This document shows, piece by piece, positions 55,765-64,000 of a stretch of 64,000 nucleotides of DNA; position 1 is the first letter of the stretch; every line of letters starts with the position of its first letter. The DNA comes from Lentimicrobiaceae bacterium (GTDB lineage: Bacteria > Bacteroidota > Bacteroidia > Bacteroidales > F082). Under the pieces are notes generated by a model. That model did not search any database, was not told the origin of the DNA, and saw only the letters and a list, made by a program, of their open reading frames with translations. The position numbers and the translations under genes were made by a program. The DNA is taken from contig PANC01000025.1 of assembly GCA_002708315.1 (NCBI GenBank), positions 1 to 64,000 of the forward strand. The letters run 5' to 3'.

Positions 55765-56439
55765 ATGAGCGTTAAGTATTCTTCAATCACCAAAAAAATA
55801 TGGATGTCCTTGATGGGGTTATTCTTAATGGTGTTTCTGGTTGTGCACTTAAGTATTAATCTTTTACTACTTGTTGATCCAACTCGCGAGTTGTATAATA
55901 CTGCAGCACATTTCATGGGAACTAATCCATTTATTCAAACTTTTCAGTGGGTTTTATTTCTTGGTTTTACAATTCATATTATTTTAGGATTTGTTTTACA
56001 GATTCAAAACTGGATTGCAAGACCAAAAGGATACAAAGTTAAGGCAACATCTGAAGACTCTTTTTTTTCCAAGTACATGATACACACGGGAGTAATTATA
56101 CTAATATTTTTAGGAATTCACTTTGTAAATTTCTTTTTCAGAGTGAAAATATTTCACACCGTACCTGATTTCATATTAAACGGGGTAAATACGGGAATGG
56201 AGGACATGGGTATTGTAGTTGTTGAGTTATTTCAAAATCCATCATATGTTATTGGCTATGTTATTGCCCTAATTATACTGGGTTTCCACTTAGATCATGG
56301 TTTCCAATCAGCATGGCAATCAATAGGTGTTAATAATAGTAAATATACTCCATTCCTAAAAGGGTTTGGCCACCTTTATGCTATTTTTATTCCACTTGGC
56401 TTTATTGCTATTCCTGTGGTTATTTACCTAACAACATAA
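55765..56439 (+). CDS. sdhC: Succinate dehydrogenase/fumarate reductase cytochrome b subunit
   Basis: 224 aa, five hydrophobic segments, [17 protein letters not shown], b558-type. Confidence 0.93.
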   Translation: MSVKYSSITKKIWMSLMGLFLMVFLVVHLSINLLLLVDPTRELYNTAAHFMGTNPFIQTFQWVLFLGFTIHIILGFVLQIQNWIARPKGYKVKATSEDSFFSKYMIHTGVIILIFLGIHFVNFFFRVKIFHTVPDFILNGVNTGMEDMGIVVVELFQNPSYVIGYVIALIILGFHLDHGFQSAWQSIGVNNSKYTPFLKGFGHLYAIFIPLGFIAIPVVIYLTT

Positions 56440-56444
56440 AAGTT

Positions 56445-58391
56445 ATGACAAAGTTAGACTCAAAAATTCCAGAAGGCCCCTTGGCCGAAAAATGGACAAA
56501 CTTTAAGGCTCATCAAAACCTTGTTAATCCTGCAAACAAACGTAAAATTGATATTATTGTAGTTGGCACAGGCCTTGCCGGTGGATCTGCTGCTGCAAGT
56601 CTGTCAGAACTAGGTTTTAATGTAAAAGTATTTTGTATTCAGGATAGTCCACGAAGAGCACACAGTATTGCAGCTCAAGGTGGCATTAATGCTGCAAAAA
56701 ATTATCCTAACGACGGTGATAGTGTTTACAGACTTTTCTATGACACAGTAAAAGGGGGTGACTATAGGGCTCGTGAGGCTAATGTTTATAGACTTGCAGA
56801 GGTAAGTAACAATATTATTGATCAATGCGTAGCTCAGGGAGTACCCTTTGCCAGAGAATATGGTGGTATGCTTGACAATAGGTCATTTGGTGGAGCATTA
56901 GTTAGCAGAACTTTTTATGCAAGAGGACAAACAGGGCAGCAATTATTATTGGGTGCTTATGGTGCTCTGAGCAAAGAAATTAAAAAAGGGTCTGTAAAAA
57001 TGTATACCCGACGCGAAATGATGGATGTTGTTTTAAAAGATGGCAAGGCACGCGGAATTTTAGTTAGAAATCTTGTCACAGGAAAACTCGAAAGGTATGG
57101 AGCTCATGCTGTTCTGCTTGCATCAGGAGGTTATGGGAATGTATTTTTCTTATCTACCAATGCTATGAACTCAAATGCCAGTGCTGCATGGAAAGCCTAT
57201 AAACGTGGAGCATTTTTTGGGCATCCAAGTTTCGTTCAAATACACCCTACTTGTATTCCAGTGCACGGAAATTATCAAAGCAAACTAACATTAATGAGTG
57301 AGAGTTTGAGAAACGATGGTAGAATATGGGTTCCAAAGAAAAAGGAAGATGCTCAGAAAATCCAGAAAGGTGAATTATCTCCAGTAAACATTCCCGAAGA
57401 AGATAGAGATTATTATCTTGAAAGAAGATATCCTGCATTTGGCAATCTCGTGCCACGTGATGTTGCCAGTAGAGCAGCAAAAGAAAGATGTGATGAAGGT
57501 TATGGTGTAGGAAATACAGGCTTGGCTGTATATTTAGATTTTAAGGATGCGATTAATAGATTGGGTAAAAGTGTTATTGAAGCCAGGTATGGTAATCTTT
57601 TTCAGATGTATGATAAAATAGTTGATGAAAATCCTTACGAAACCCCAATGATGATATACCCTGCAATTCATTACACGATGGGTGGTATTTGGGTTGATTA
57701 TGAGCTTCAAAGTACTATTCCAGGACTGTTCGTAGGTGGTGAAGCAAATTTCTCTGATCATGGCGCCAATAGGCTTGGAGCATCTGCTCTAATGCAAGGC
57801 CTATCAGATGGTTATTTTGTTCTTCCATATACCATGCAAAACTATCTTGCAGACCAGATTAATGTGCCCCATTTAGATACTGATTCTCCTGAATTCGAAA
57901 AATCAGAAAAATATGTTCAAGGTAATTTAGACAAATTACTTGCAATAAAAGGAAGCAAAACTGTTGACTCATTTCATCGTAAAGTTGGGCTAATTATGTG
58001 GGATTATGTAGGAATGGGCCGCAGTAAGGAAGGCCTAGAAAAAGCCATAGAAGATTTAAAATCTTTACGTAAGGATTTTTGGTCAAATGTAAATATCCCA
58101 GGTGATAGTACAGGAATGAATGTTGAATTAGAAAAGGCCGTGAGAGTTTCCGATTTCATAGAACTAGGCGAACTAATGGCACGGGATGCTCTCAGCCGCA
58201 ACGAATCTTGCGGAGGTCATTTTCGTGAAGAATACCAAACAGAAGAGGGCGAAGCCATGCGAGATGATGAAAATTTTATGTTCGTTTCAGCATGGGAATA
58301 TAAAGGTGTTGATGAGGAGCCCGTTTTGCATAAAGAACCTCTTAGCTATGAAAATATAGAAGTTAAACAAAGAAACTACAAAACAGCTTAA
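56445..58391 (+). CDS. sdhA: Succinate dehydrogenase/fumarate reductase flavoprotein subunit
   Basis: 648 aa; [59 protein letters not shown]. Confidence 0.97.
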   Translation: MTKLDSKIPEGPLAEKWTNFKAHQNLVNPANKRKIDIIVVGTGLAGGSAAASLSELGFNVKVFCIQDSPRRAHSIAAQGGINAAKNYPNDGDSVYRLFYDTVKGGDYRAREANVYRLAEVSNNIIDQCVAQGVPFAREYGGMLDNRSFGGALVSRTFYARGQTGQQLLLGAYGALSKEIKKGSVKMYTRREMMDVVLKDGKARGILVRNLVTGKLERYGAHAVLLASGGYGNVFFLSTNAMNSNASAAWKAYKRGAFFGHPSFVQIHPTCIPVHGNYQSKLTLMSESLRNDGRIWVPKKKEDAQKIQKGELSPVNIPEEDRDYYLERRYPAFGNLVPRDVASRAAKERCDEGYGVGNTGLAVYLDFKDAINRLGKSVIEARYGNLFQMYDKIVDENPYETPMMIYPAIHYTMGGIWVDYELQSTIPGLFVGGEANFSDHGANRLGASALMQGLSDGYFVLPYTMQNYLADQINVPHLDTDSPEFEKSEKYVQGNLDKLLAIKGSKTVDSFHRKVGLIMWDYVGMGRSKEGLEKAIEDLKSLRKDFWSNVNIPGDSTGMNVELEKAVRVSDFIELGELMARDALSRNESCGGHFREEYQTEEGEAMRDDENFMFVSAWEYKGVDEEPVLHKEPLSYENIEVKQRNYKTA

Positions 58392-58414
58392 ACTTAAACG
58401 TAAAAATCGGAAAA

Positions 58415-59155
58415 ATGGATTTAAAACTAAAAATATGGAGACAAGTCGATGCGAATGCAGAGGGCAAATTTGTAACATATCCGGTTCACAACATATCCCA
58501 GGATGCATCATTTCTAGAGATGATGGATGTTCTAAATGAAGAACTTGTGACCACTGGCAAAGAGCCTGTTGCATTTGACCACGATTGCCGAGAAGGAATT
58601 TGTGGAATGTGTAGTTTATTCATTAATGGCCGTCCTCATGGACCTGATGATTCTGTAACCACATGTCAATTGCACATGCGTAAATTCAAGGATGGTGAAA
58701 CCGTAGTTATAGAACCGTGGCGTGCAAAACCATTTCCTGTAATCAAGGACCTAAAGGTTGACCGTAGCCCATTTGATGAAATTATCAGATCTGGAGGTTA
58801 TGTTTCAGTAAACACAGGCGGAGTACCAGATGCAAACACAATTCCAATTAACAAGGAAAATGCTGACCTTGCAATGGATGCGGCTGCATGTATAGGCTGT
58901 GGAGCATGTGTTGCTGCATGTAAAAATGCGTCTGCAATGCTTTTTGTATCTGCAAAGGTTAGTCAGCTAGCTCTGTTACCTCAAGGAAAAGTTGAAGCAA
59001 AAAGGCGTGTGGAAAGTATGGTAGCTAAAATGGATGATCTAGGATTTGGAAATTGCACCAACACATATGCATGTGAAGCTGAATGCCCTAAAGACATAAG
59101 CGTGTCTAACATAGCTCGAATGAATCGCGAATTTTTACATGCAAAGATCACATAA
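58415..59155 (+). CDS. sdhB: Succinate dehydrogenase/fumarate reductase iron-sulfur subunit
   Basis: [43 protein letters not shown]. Confidence 0.97.
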   Translation: MDLKLKIWRQVDANAEGKFVTYPVHNISQDASFLEMMDVLNEELVTTGKEPVAFDHDCREGICGMCSLFINGRPHGPDDSVTTCQLHMRKFKDGETVVIEPWRAKPFPVIKDLKVDRSPFDEIIRSGGYVSVNTGGVPDANTIPINKENADLAMDAAACIGCGACVAACKNASAMLFVSAKVSQLALLPQGKVEAKRRVESMVAKMDDLGFGNCTNTYACEAECPKDISVSNIARMNREFLHAKIT

Positions 59156-59176
59156 GGTATAAGTTCATTTAATTTT

Positions 59177-59215
59177 AAAAGGTGGCTATCAAATGATGGT
59201 CACCTTTTAATTTTT
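59177..59215 (+). terminator. Rho-independent terminator after sdhB
   Basis: AAAAGGTG...CACCTTTT with trailing T-tract. Confidence 0.85.
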
Positions 59216-59257
59216 GTGAATAAGAGTTAAGCTTCAAACCGATTAGTTATATTTCTT

Positions 59258-59265
59258 TAATTTTG
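59258..59265 (+). promoter_or_regulatory. Bacteroidota -7 box (TAATTTTG) upstream of holB
   Basis: TAnnTTTG match 20 bp before ATG. Confidence 0.4.
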
Positions 59266-59285
59266 AAGCAGTTTAATAGATTATA

Positions 59286-60440
59286 ATGCAGTTTAAATCC
59301 ATAATTGGTCAAAAGGAATTAATTTCCAATCTTATAAGTTCATTTAAGGAAAATAGAGTGGCGCACACCCAACTTTTCCTAGGTGGTGAGGGATATGGCC
59401 CATTACCATTGGCAATTGCATTCTCTCAATTTCTTCTATGTATCAATAAACAATCTGATGATAGTTGTGGCGTATGCCCATCGTGCAAAAAATTTGATAA
59501 ATATGCACATCCCGATTTGCACTTTTATTTTCCAACAGCAACAAATCAGACAATTAAGAAAAATCCTAAATCTAGCTTTGCAATGGATGTATGGAGGAAT
59601 TATTTAGTTGAAAATAATGCTTACATAACTCTCAATGGTTGGCTAGAAAATTTGGGTGTTGGAAATAAACAGGGTTATTTAAGAAAAGACGATGCAAATG
59701 AAATAATCGGACAAGTTGCTCTAAAAGCATTTGAGGGAAGCTACAAGATATTTATTATATGGATGGTTGATAAAATGAATGAACCAGCTGCAAACAAATT
59801 ACTTAAGACTTTTGAAGAACCTCCAAAAAATACCATAATAATACTCATAACAGAAAAGTATGAGCAATTATTACCAACTGTGAGATCAAGAGCGCAACTG
59901 GTCAAAGTGCAAAAACTATCTATTGATGAGATTACAAATAAATTGATTGAGACAGGTGTTGATAGTGACCATGCACATAAATCTGCCTCACTTGCAAACG
60001 GAAGTTGGAATACGGCAACTGAAATTGCTGAGAAGACTGAAGATGAAAATAGCAACTTCATAAACTTTAGAAAGTGGTTAAGGTTGTGTTATCAACCAAA
60101 GGATTATGATGAACTTCTCAGGTTCAATCAGGAAATATCGAAGCTTGGTCGGGAGAAGCAAAAAAGCTTTCTAAATTATGGTTTGGAAATAATTCACAAC
60201 TCTATTCTTATCAATCATAATCAAAGTGAGAATATTAAAAAGACTGGTGATGAGTTAAATTTTACCAAGAATTTCTCCAAATTTATCAACGAAGCAAATC
60301 AAAGGGATATGTATAATCTATTTAATGAAGCAATATTCCATATCGAAAGAAATGCACACAGCGGTATAATGTATTCCGACATGAGTTTTAAAATCACCGA
60401 CCTTATTATTTCGGGGAGAAAGTATGTAGCTAAAAATTAA
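59286..60440 (+). CDS. holB: DNA polymerase III delta' subunit
   Basis: AHTQLFLGGEGYG, zinc motif CxxxxxxxxCxxCxxC, NKLLKTFEEPPKNTIIILIT. Confidence 0.88.
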   Translation: MQFKSIIGQKELISNLISSFKENRVAHTQLFLGGEGYGPLPLAIAFSQFLLCINKQSDDSCGVCPSCKKFDKYAHPDLHFYFPTATNQTIKKNPKSSFAMDVWRNYLVENNAYITLNGWLENLGVGNKQGYLRKDDANEIIGQVALKAFEGSYKIFIIWMVDKMNEPAANKLLKTFEEPPKNTIIILITEKYEQLLPTVRSRAQLVKVQKLSIDEITNKLIETGVDSDHAHKSASLANGSWNTATEIAEKTEDENSNFINFRKWLRLCYQPKDYDELLRFNQEISKLGREKQKSFLNYGLEIIHNSILINHNQSENIKKTGDELNFTKNFSKFINEANQRDMYNLFNEAIFHIERNAHSGIMYSDMSFKITDLIISGRKYVAKN

Positions 60441-60451
60441 ATAATTTATTA

Positions 60452-61789
60452 GTGGTAAAAGAATTCGGTAAATATGTAAATGAAAATAGTCTGATTACAG
60501 ATACTGATGTAATATTATTGGCTCTTAGCGGTGGAATAGACTCTGTTGTTATGATGGATATTTTCCACAAACACAATGTGAAGTTTGCAATTGCCCATTG
60601 TAATTTTAATTTAAGATTAAAAGAGTCTGATGATGACGAATCATTGGTAAAGCGATTGGCTTCAAAACACAAGGTAGATATTCATATAAAATCATGCGAT
60701 ACTAAAAGCTATGCTAAAGAAAATAAAATATCCATTCAAGAGGCTGCCAGAGAATTAAGGTATGAATGGTTTGATGAGGTATGTAATCAAAATAATTATA
60801 CCAAAATTGCAGTCGCTCATCATTTAGATGATAATATAGAGACCTTCTTTATTAATCTATCCAGAGGTTCGGGGATCAATGGTTTAAAAGGGATACCTAT
60901 TTTACGACAAAATATAATCAGACCTTTGATGTTCGCAAAAAAGTTTGAAATTGAAGAATATGCCATTGCCAATAATCTTGAGTTTAGAGAAGATAGTTCA
61001 AATGAAGATAGTGTTTATTGGAGAAACAACATTAGGCATAATCTCATACCACAGCTTGAGAATATTTTACCAGGGTTTTCAAACTCCATAATAAAGAGTA
61101 TTTCCAACTTAAGTGATGCAAATCAACTCATCGACTCTGTTATTACAGAAAAAACATCACAGCTATTCATTAAGCAACCTGATGGTGTTTTAAAGGTTAG
61201 CCTTAATAAATTGATAACCTTAAACCCTCTTAACGTTTGGGTTTATTTTTTACTTAAACAATTTGGGTTTGCAAGAGATGTTACTGACTCCATTTGCAAT
61301 GCCATTTTAGAAGGAGGTAATACTGGTTTGAGGTTTAGTTCAAGTATCGTTGAATTATTAATTGACAGAAAATATCTGTTAATCCGGGAGGTTAAAGGGA
61401 AAGAAAATATCATAGAATTTGAAATTGCCAAGTCATATAAAAATATATCCCACCCTATTAAGTTAAATTTTAAAATTCAGAGTAAAGGCTCAGAATTGAA
61501 ATTTGACAGTGATCATAGCATTGCTTATTTTGATTTAGATAGTCTAAAATATCCATTGATCTTAAGAAAATGGAGATCTGGTAACAAAATGAAACCTCTG
61601 GGCATGAATGGCAAAAAATTGGTGAGCGATATACTTATTGATAATAAGGTTGATTCATTTGAAAAAGATAACACTTATGTTATAACTTCAGGTGACAAAA
61701 TTATTTGGCTTGTTGGTATTCAATCTTCCGAAGAGTTTAAAGTGGAAAATAACACTTCTAAAATACTAACAATAGAGTATTTAAAATAA
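60452..61789 (+). CDS. tilS: tRNA(Ile)-lysidine synthetase
   Basis: LALSGGIDSVVMMDIF, AHCNFNLR, VAHHLDDNIETFFINLSRGSGINGLKGI; GTG start. Confidence 0.95.
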   Translation: MVKEFGKYVNENSLITDTDVILLALSGGIDSVVMMDIFHKHNVKFAIAHCNFNLRLKESDDDESLVKRLASKHKVDIHIKSCDTKSYAKENKISIQEAARELRYEWFDEVCNQNNYTKIAVAHHLDDNIETFFINLSRGSGINGLKGIPILRQNIIRPLMFAKKFEIEEYAIANNLEFREDSSNEDSVYWRNNIRHNLIPQLENILPGFSNSIIKSISNLSDANQLIDSVITEKTSQLFIKQPDGVLKVSLNKLITLNPLNVWVYFLLKQFGFARDVTDSICNAILEGGNTGLRFSSSIVELLIDRKYLLIREVKGKENIIEFEIAKSYKNISHPIKLNFKIQSKGSELKFDSDHSIAYFDLDSLKYPLILRKWRSGNKMKPLGMNGKKLVSDILIDNKVDSFEKDNTYVITSGDKIIWLVGIQSSEEFKVENNTSKILTIEYLK

Positions 61790-61893
61790 GATTTTGTATA
61801 ATGCTATAAGTTTTTTGGCTAGTGATTCTAAAGCGATATGGCCAGGCATAATTTTTGATTAGGAAACTTCTATAAAAGAACTGATGTCAAAAA

Positions 61894-61922
61894 TTGAAAA
61901 CAACTATTATTGTTTAACTTTG
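61894..61922 (+). promoter_or_regulatory. Bacteroidota promoter TTG-N18-TAACTTTG upstream of dsbD
   Basis: TTG at 61894 and TAACTTTG at 61915-61922, 31 bp before the ATG. Confidence 0.55.
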
Positions 61923-61952
61923 AAAAAATTATGTTCAAGTAATTTTATAAAC

Positions 61953-64000
61953 ATGAAACGCAGCTTAAATTTATGTCTGTTACTGATAATTCTAAATCTT
62001 AGTTTATCGGCTCAGATATTGGAACCTGTTAAATGGAATTTTTCATCGAACAAAATATCAGATTTAGAATATGAACTTATTTTCAAGGCTGACATAGATC
62101 TTCATTGGCATTTATATTCTCAGGATATACCAGATTCTCCTCCAGCAACCGGATTTATTTTTAATGAAAATACTGGTTATAGTCTGGTTGGAGATGTATC
62201 CGAGGAAAGCACAGTAATAGAAGACTATGACCCTAATTTTGATATGGTTCTCAAATATTATGCTAATGAAGCAGTATTTAAACAGATAGTCAAGCTTAAT
62301 AGTCAAAGTGCTAAAATTACAGGCTTTGTTGAGTTTATGTGTTGTGATGATACCAAGTGCATACCTCCGACGGAAATAGATTTTAGTTTTACACTGGGAG
62401 CTTCAACAAATAATAATTCCACACCAACTAAGATACTTGAACCTGTTACATGGAATATTTCTTCCAAACGTATTAATTCCGAATCGATTGAGTTAACTTT
62501 TGATGCAGAAATCGACAAGGGTTACCACTTATACTCATTAACAATTCCAGAAGATGGTCCTTTGCCAACTGTGTTTATATTTGAAAATAGCGAGTATTAC
62601 AATCTAGAAGGTCAAGTATTAGAAGCTAATACACCAAAAGAAGAATATGATGATGTTTTTGAAATGGACATTAAATTTTTTGAGGATAATGCATCCTTTA
62701 AACAACTTATTACTCTTGAGGATAAAGATCTTTCCGTACCTCTGATTGGTGAGATTTCATATATGGTTTGCAACGATGTTGGATGTGTTGCTCTTTATGA
62801 AGATTTTGAGCTCATAATTGATGCCAGCACTGGCAGTATAGAGTCAGAAAATCCCAGTATATCAGAATCAGAACAAAATGAATATGAAGATGATATCACT
62901 GGTAAACGAGCATCATTACTTGGGTTTTTCATACTATCTTTTCTTGGAGGACTTGCAGCCATTATTACTCCTTGTGTTTTTCCAATGATACCCATGACAG
63001 TATCATTTTTCATGAAAGATGGTGAAGATAAATCCAAAGGAAAGATACAGGCCATAGTTTATGGACTTAGCATAATAGCAATTTATGTATTCATAGGATC
63101 CATTTTAGCTGTGATTGCAGGACCTGATATTGCAAACTGGCTAAGCACGCACTGGCTTCCCAATATATTATTCTTTCTCATATTTGTGATATTTGCTGCT
63201 TCGTTTTTTGGAATGTTTGAGATTACTCTGCCACATTGGATTATTAACAGTTCCGATAAGGGTGCCGATAAAGGAGGTTTTTTAGGCTCAATATTTATGG
63301 CCCTAACTTTAGTCTTGGTTTCATTTAGTTGCACAGGACCAATAGTTGGAACTATTCTAGTTGAATCAGCAGGAGGTCAGGTAATCAAACCAATTATTGG
63401 TATGTTGGGCTTCTCTCTTGCTTTTGCATTTCCATTTACACTATTTGCATTTTTTCCAACTCTACTTCAAGGTCTCCCAAAGTCTGGAGGTTGGCTCAAT
63501 TCTGTTAAGGTAGTCTTAGGGTTTTTGGAATTGGCATTGGGATTAAAATTTCTTAGTATTGCTGATCAAACATACCATTGGGGTATACTAGATAGAGAGA
63601 TTTATCTGGGTGCTTGGATAGTTATATTTTTTCTCCTGGGTTTATATCTTCTAGGTAAAATAAAATTTGCTCATGACGATGACATTAAGTTTGTTTCTGT
63701 TCCAAGACTTATGCTTTCCATTGTGGTATTTACATTTGTTGCATACCTAATACCGGGAATGGTTGGAGCTCCCCTAAAAGCTTTATCTGGGTATTTGCCT
63801 CCGCAAACCACACATGATTTTGACCTTAACAAGGTTATACGTGAAAATGTCCAATCGTATGCCATCACTGGAAGTGACGGTTTTAACCAAGACTTATGCG
63901 AAACCCCAAAGTATTCTGATTTCCTTCACCTTCCCCATGGACTTGAAGGATACTTTGACTACGAGCAGGCTTTGGCTTGTTCCAAGGAGCAAAATAAACC
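61953..64000 (+). CDS. dsbD: Thiol:disulfide interchange protein DsbD-like, truncated at the right window edge
   Basis: Open to the end of the window; signal peptide, two tandem DsbD-alpha-like domains, then FLGGLAAIITPCVFPMIPMTVSFF transporter domain (conserved Cys-Pro). Confidence 0.9.
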   Translation, partial: MKRSLNLCLLLIILNLSLSAQILEPVKWNFSSNKISDLEYELIFKADIDLHWHLYSQDIPDSPPATGFIFNENTGYSLVGDVSEESTVIEDYDPNFDMVLKYYANEAVFKQIVKLNSQSAKITGFVEFMCCDDTKCIPPTEIDFSFTLGASTNNNSTPTKILEPVTWNISSKRINSESIELTFDAEIDKGYHLYSLTIPEDGPLPTVFIFENSEYYNLEGQVLEANTPKEEYDDVFEMDIKFFEDNASFKQLITLEDKDLSVPLIGEISYMVCNDVGCVALYEDFELIIDASTGSIESENPSISESEQNEYEDDITGKRASLLGFFILSFLGGLAAIITPCVFPMIPMTVSFFMKDGEDKSKGKIQAIVYGLSIIAIYVFIGSILAVIAGPDIANWLSTHWLPNILFFLIFVIFAASFFGMFEITLPHWIINSSDKGADKGGFLGSIFMALTLVLVSFSCTGPIVGTILVESAGGQVIKPIIGMLGFSLAFAFPFTLFAFFPTLLQGLPKSGGWLNSVKVVLGFLELALGLKFLSIADQTYHWGILDREIYLGAWIVIFFLLGLYLLGKIKFAHDDDIKFVSVPRLMLSIVVFTFVAYLIPGMVGAPLKALSGYLPPQTTHDFDLNKVIRENVQSYAITGSDGFNQDLCETPKYSDFLHLPHGLEGYFDYEQALACSKEQNK

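Overview
A 64 kb AT-rich chromosomal window from a member of the Bacteroidota. Supporting signs are T9SS C-terminal sorting domains, a porP-gldK-gldL-gldM-gldN operon, TAnnTTTG promoter-like boxes, and a mevalonate pathway combined with menaquinone biosynthesis. Most of the window is housekeeping: gdhA, sodB, nadE, yifB/comM, menF/menD/menB/menA, mvaD/mvaK, sfsA, groSL, secG, lptE, a sigma-54 regulator, pheT, recG, gldKLMN, tRNA-Ala, a class II HMG-CoA reductase, sdhCAB, holB, tilS and dsbD (truncated at the right edge). The accessory part (about 12.4-27.7 kb) is richer. It holds a GH17-like lipoprotein, an MbnP-like/MbnH-like (MauG-type diheme) pair followed by T9SS-exported FG-GAP/VCBS and LVIVP-repeat proteins, a T9SS cargo carrying a c-type heme motif, an Omp28-like T9SS thioredoxin-fold protein, and two otherwise unrelated lipoproteins sharing a near-identical lipoprotein signal cassette. 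I also see a decayed T9SS C-terminal domain near 1.2-1.6 kb and a hairpin/T-tract in the sdh leader. There are no rRNA genes, CRISPR arrays, transposases or phage genes. All calls are by eye from sequence motifs; no searches were run.
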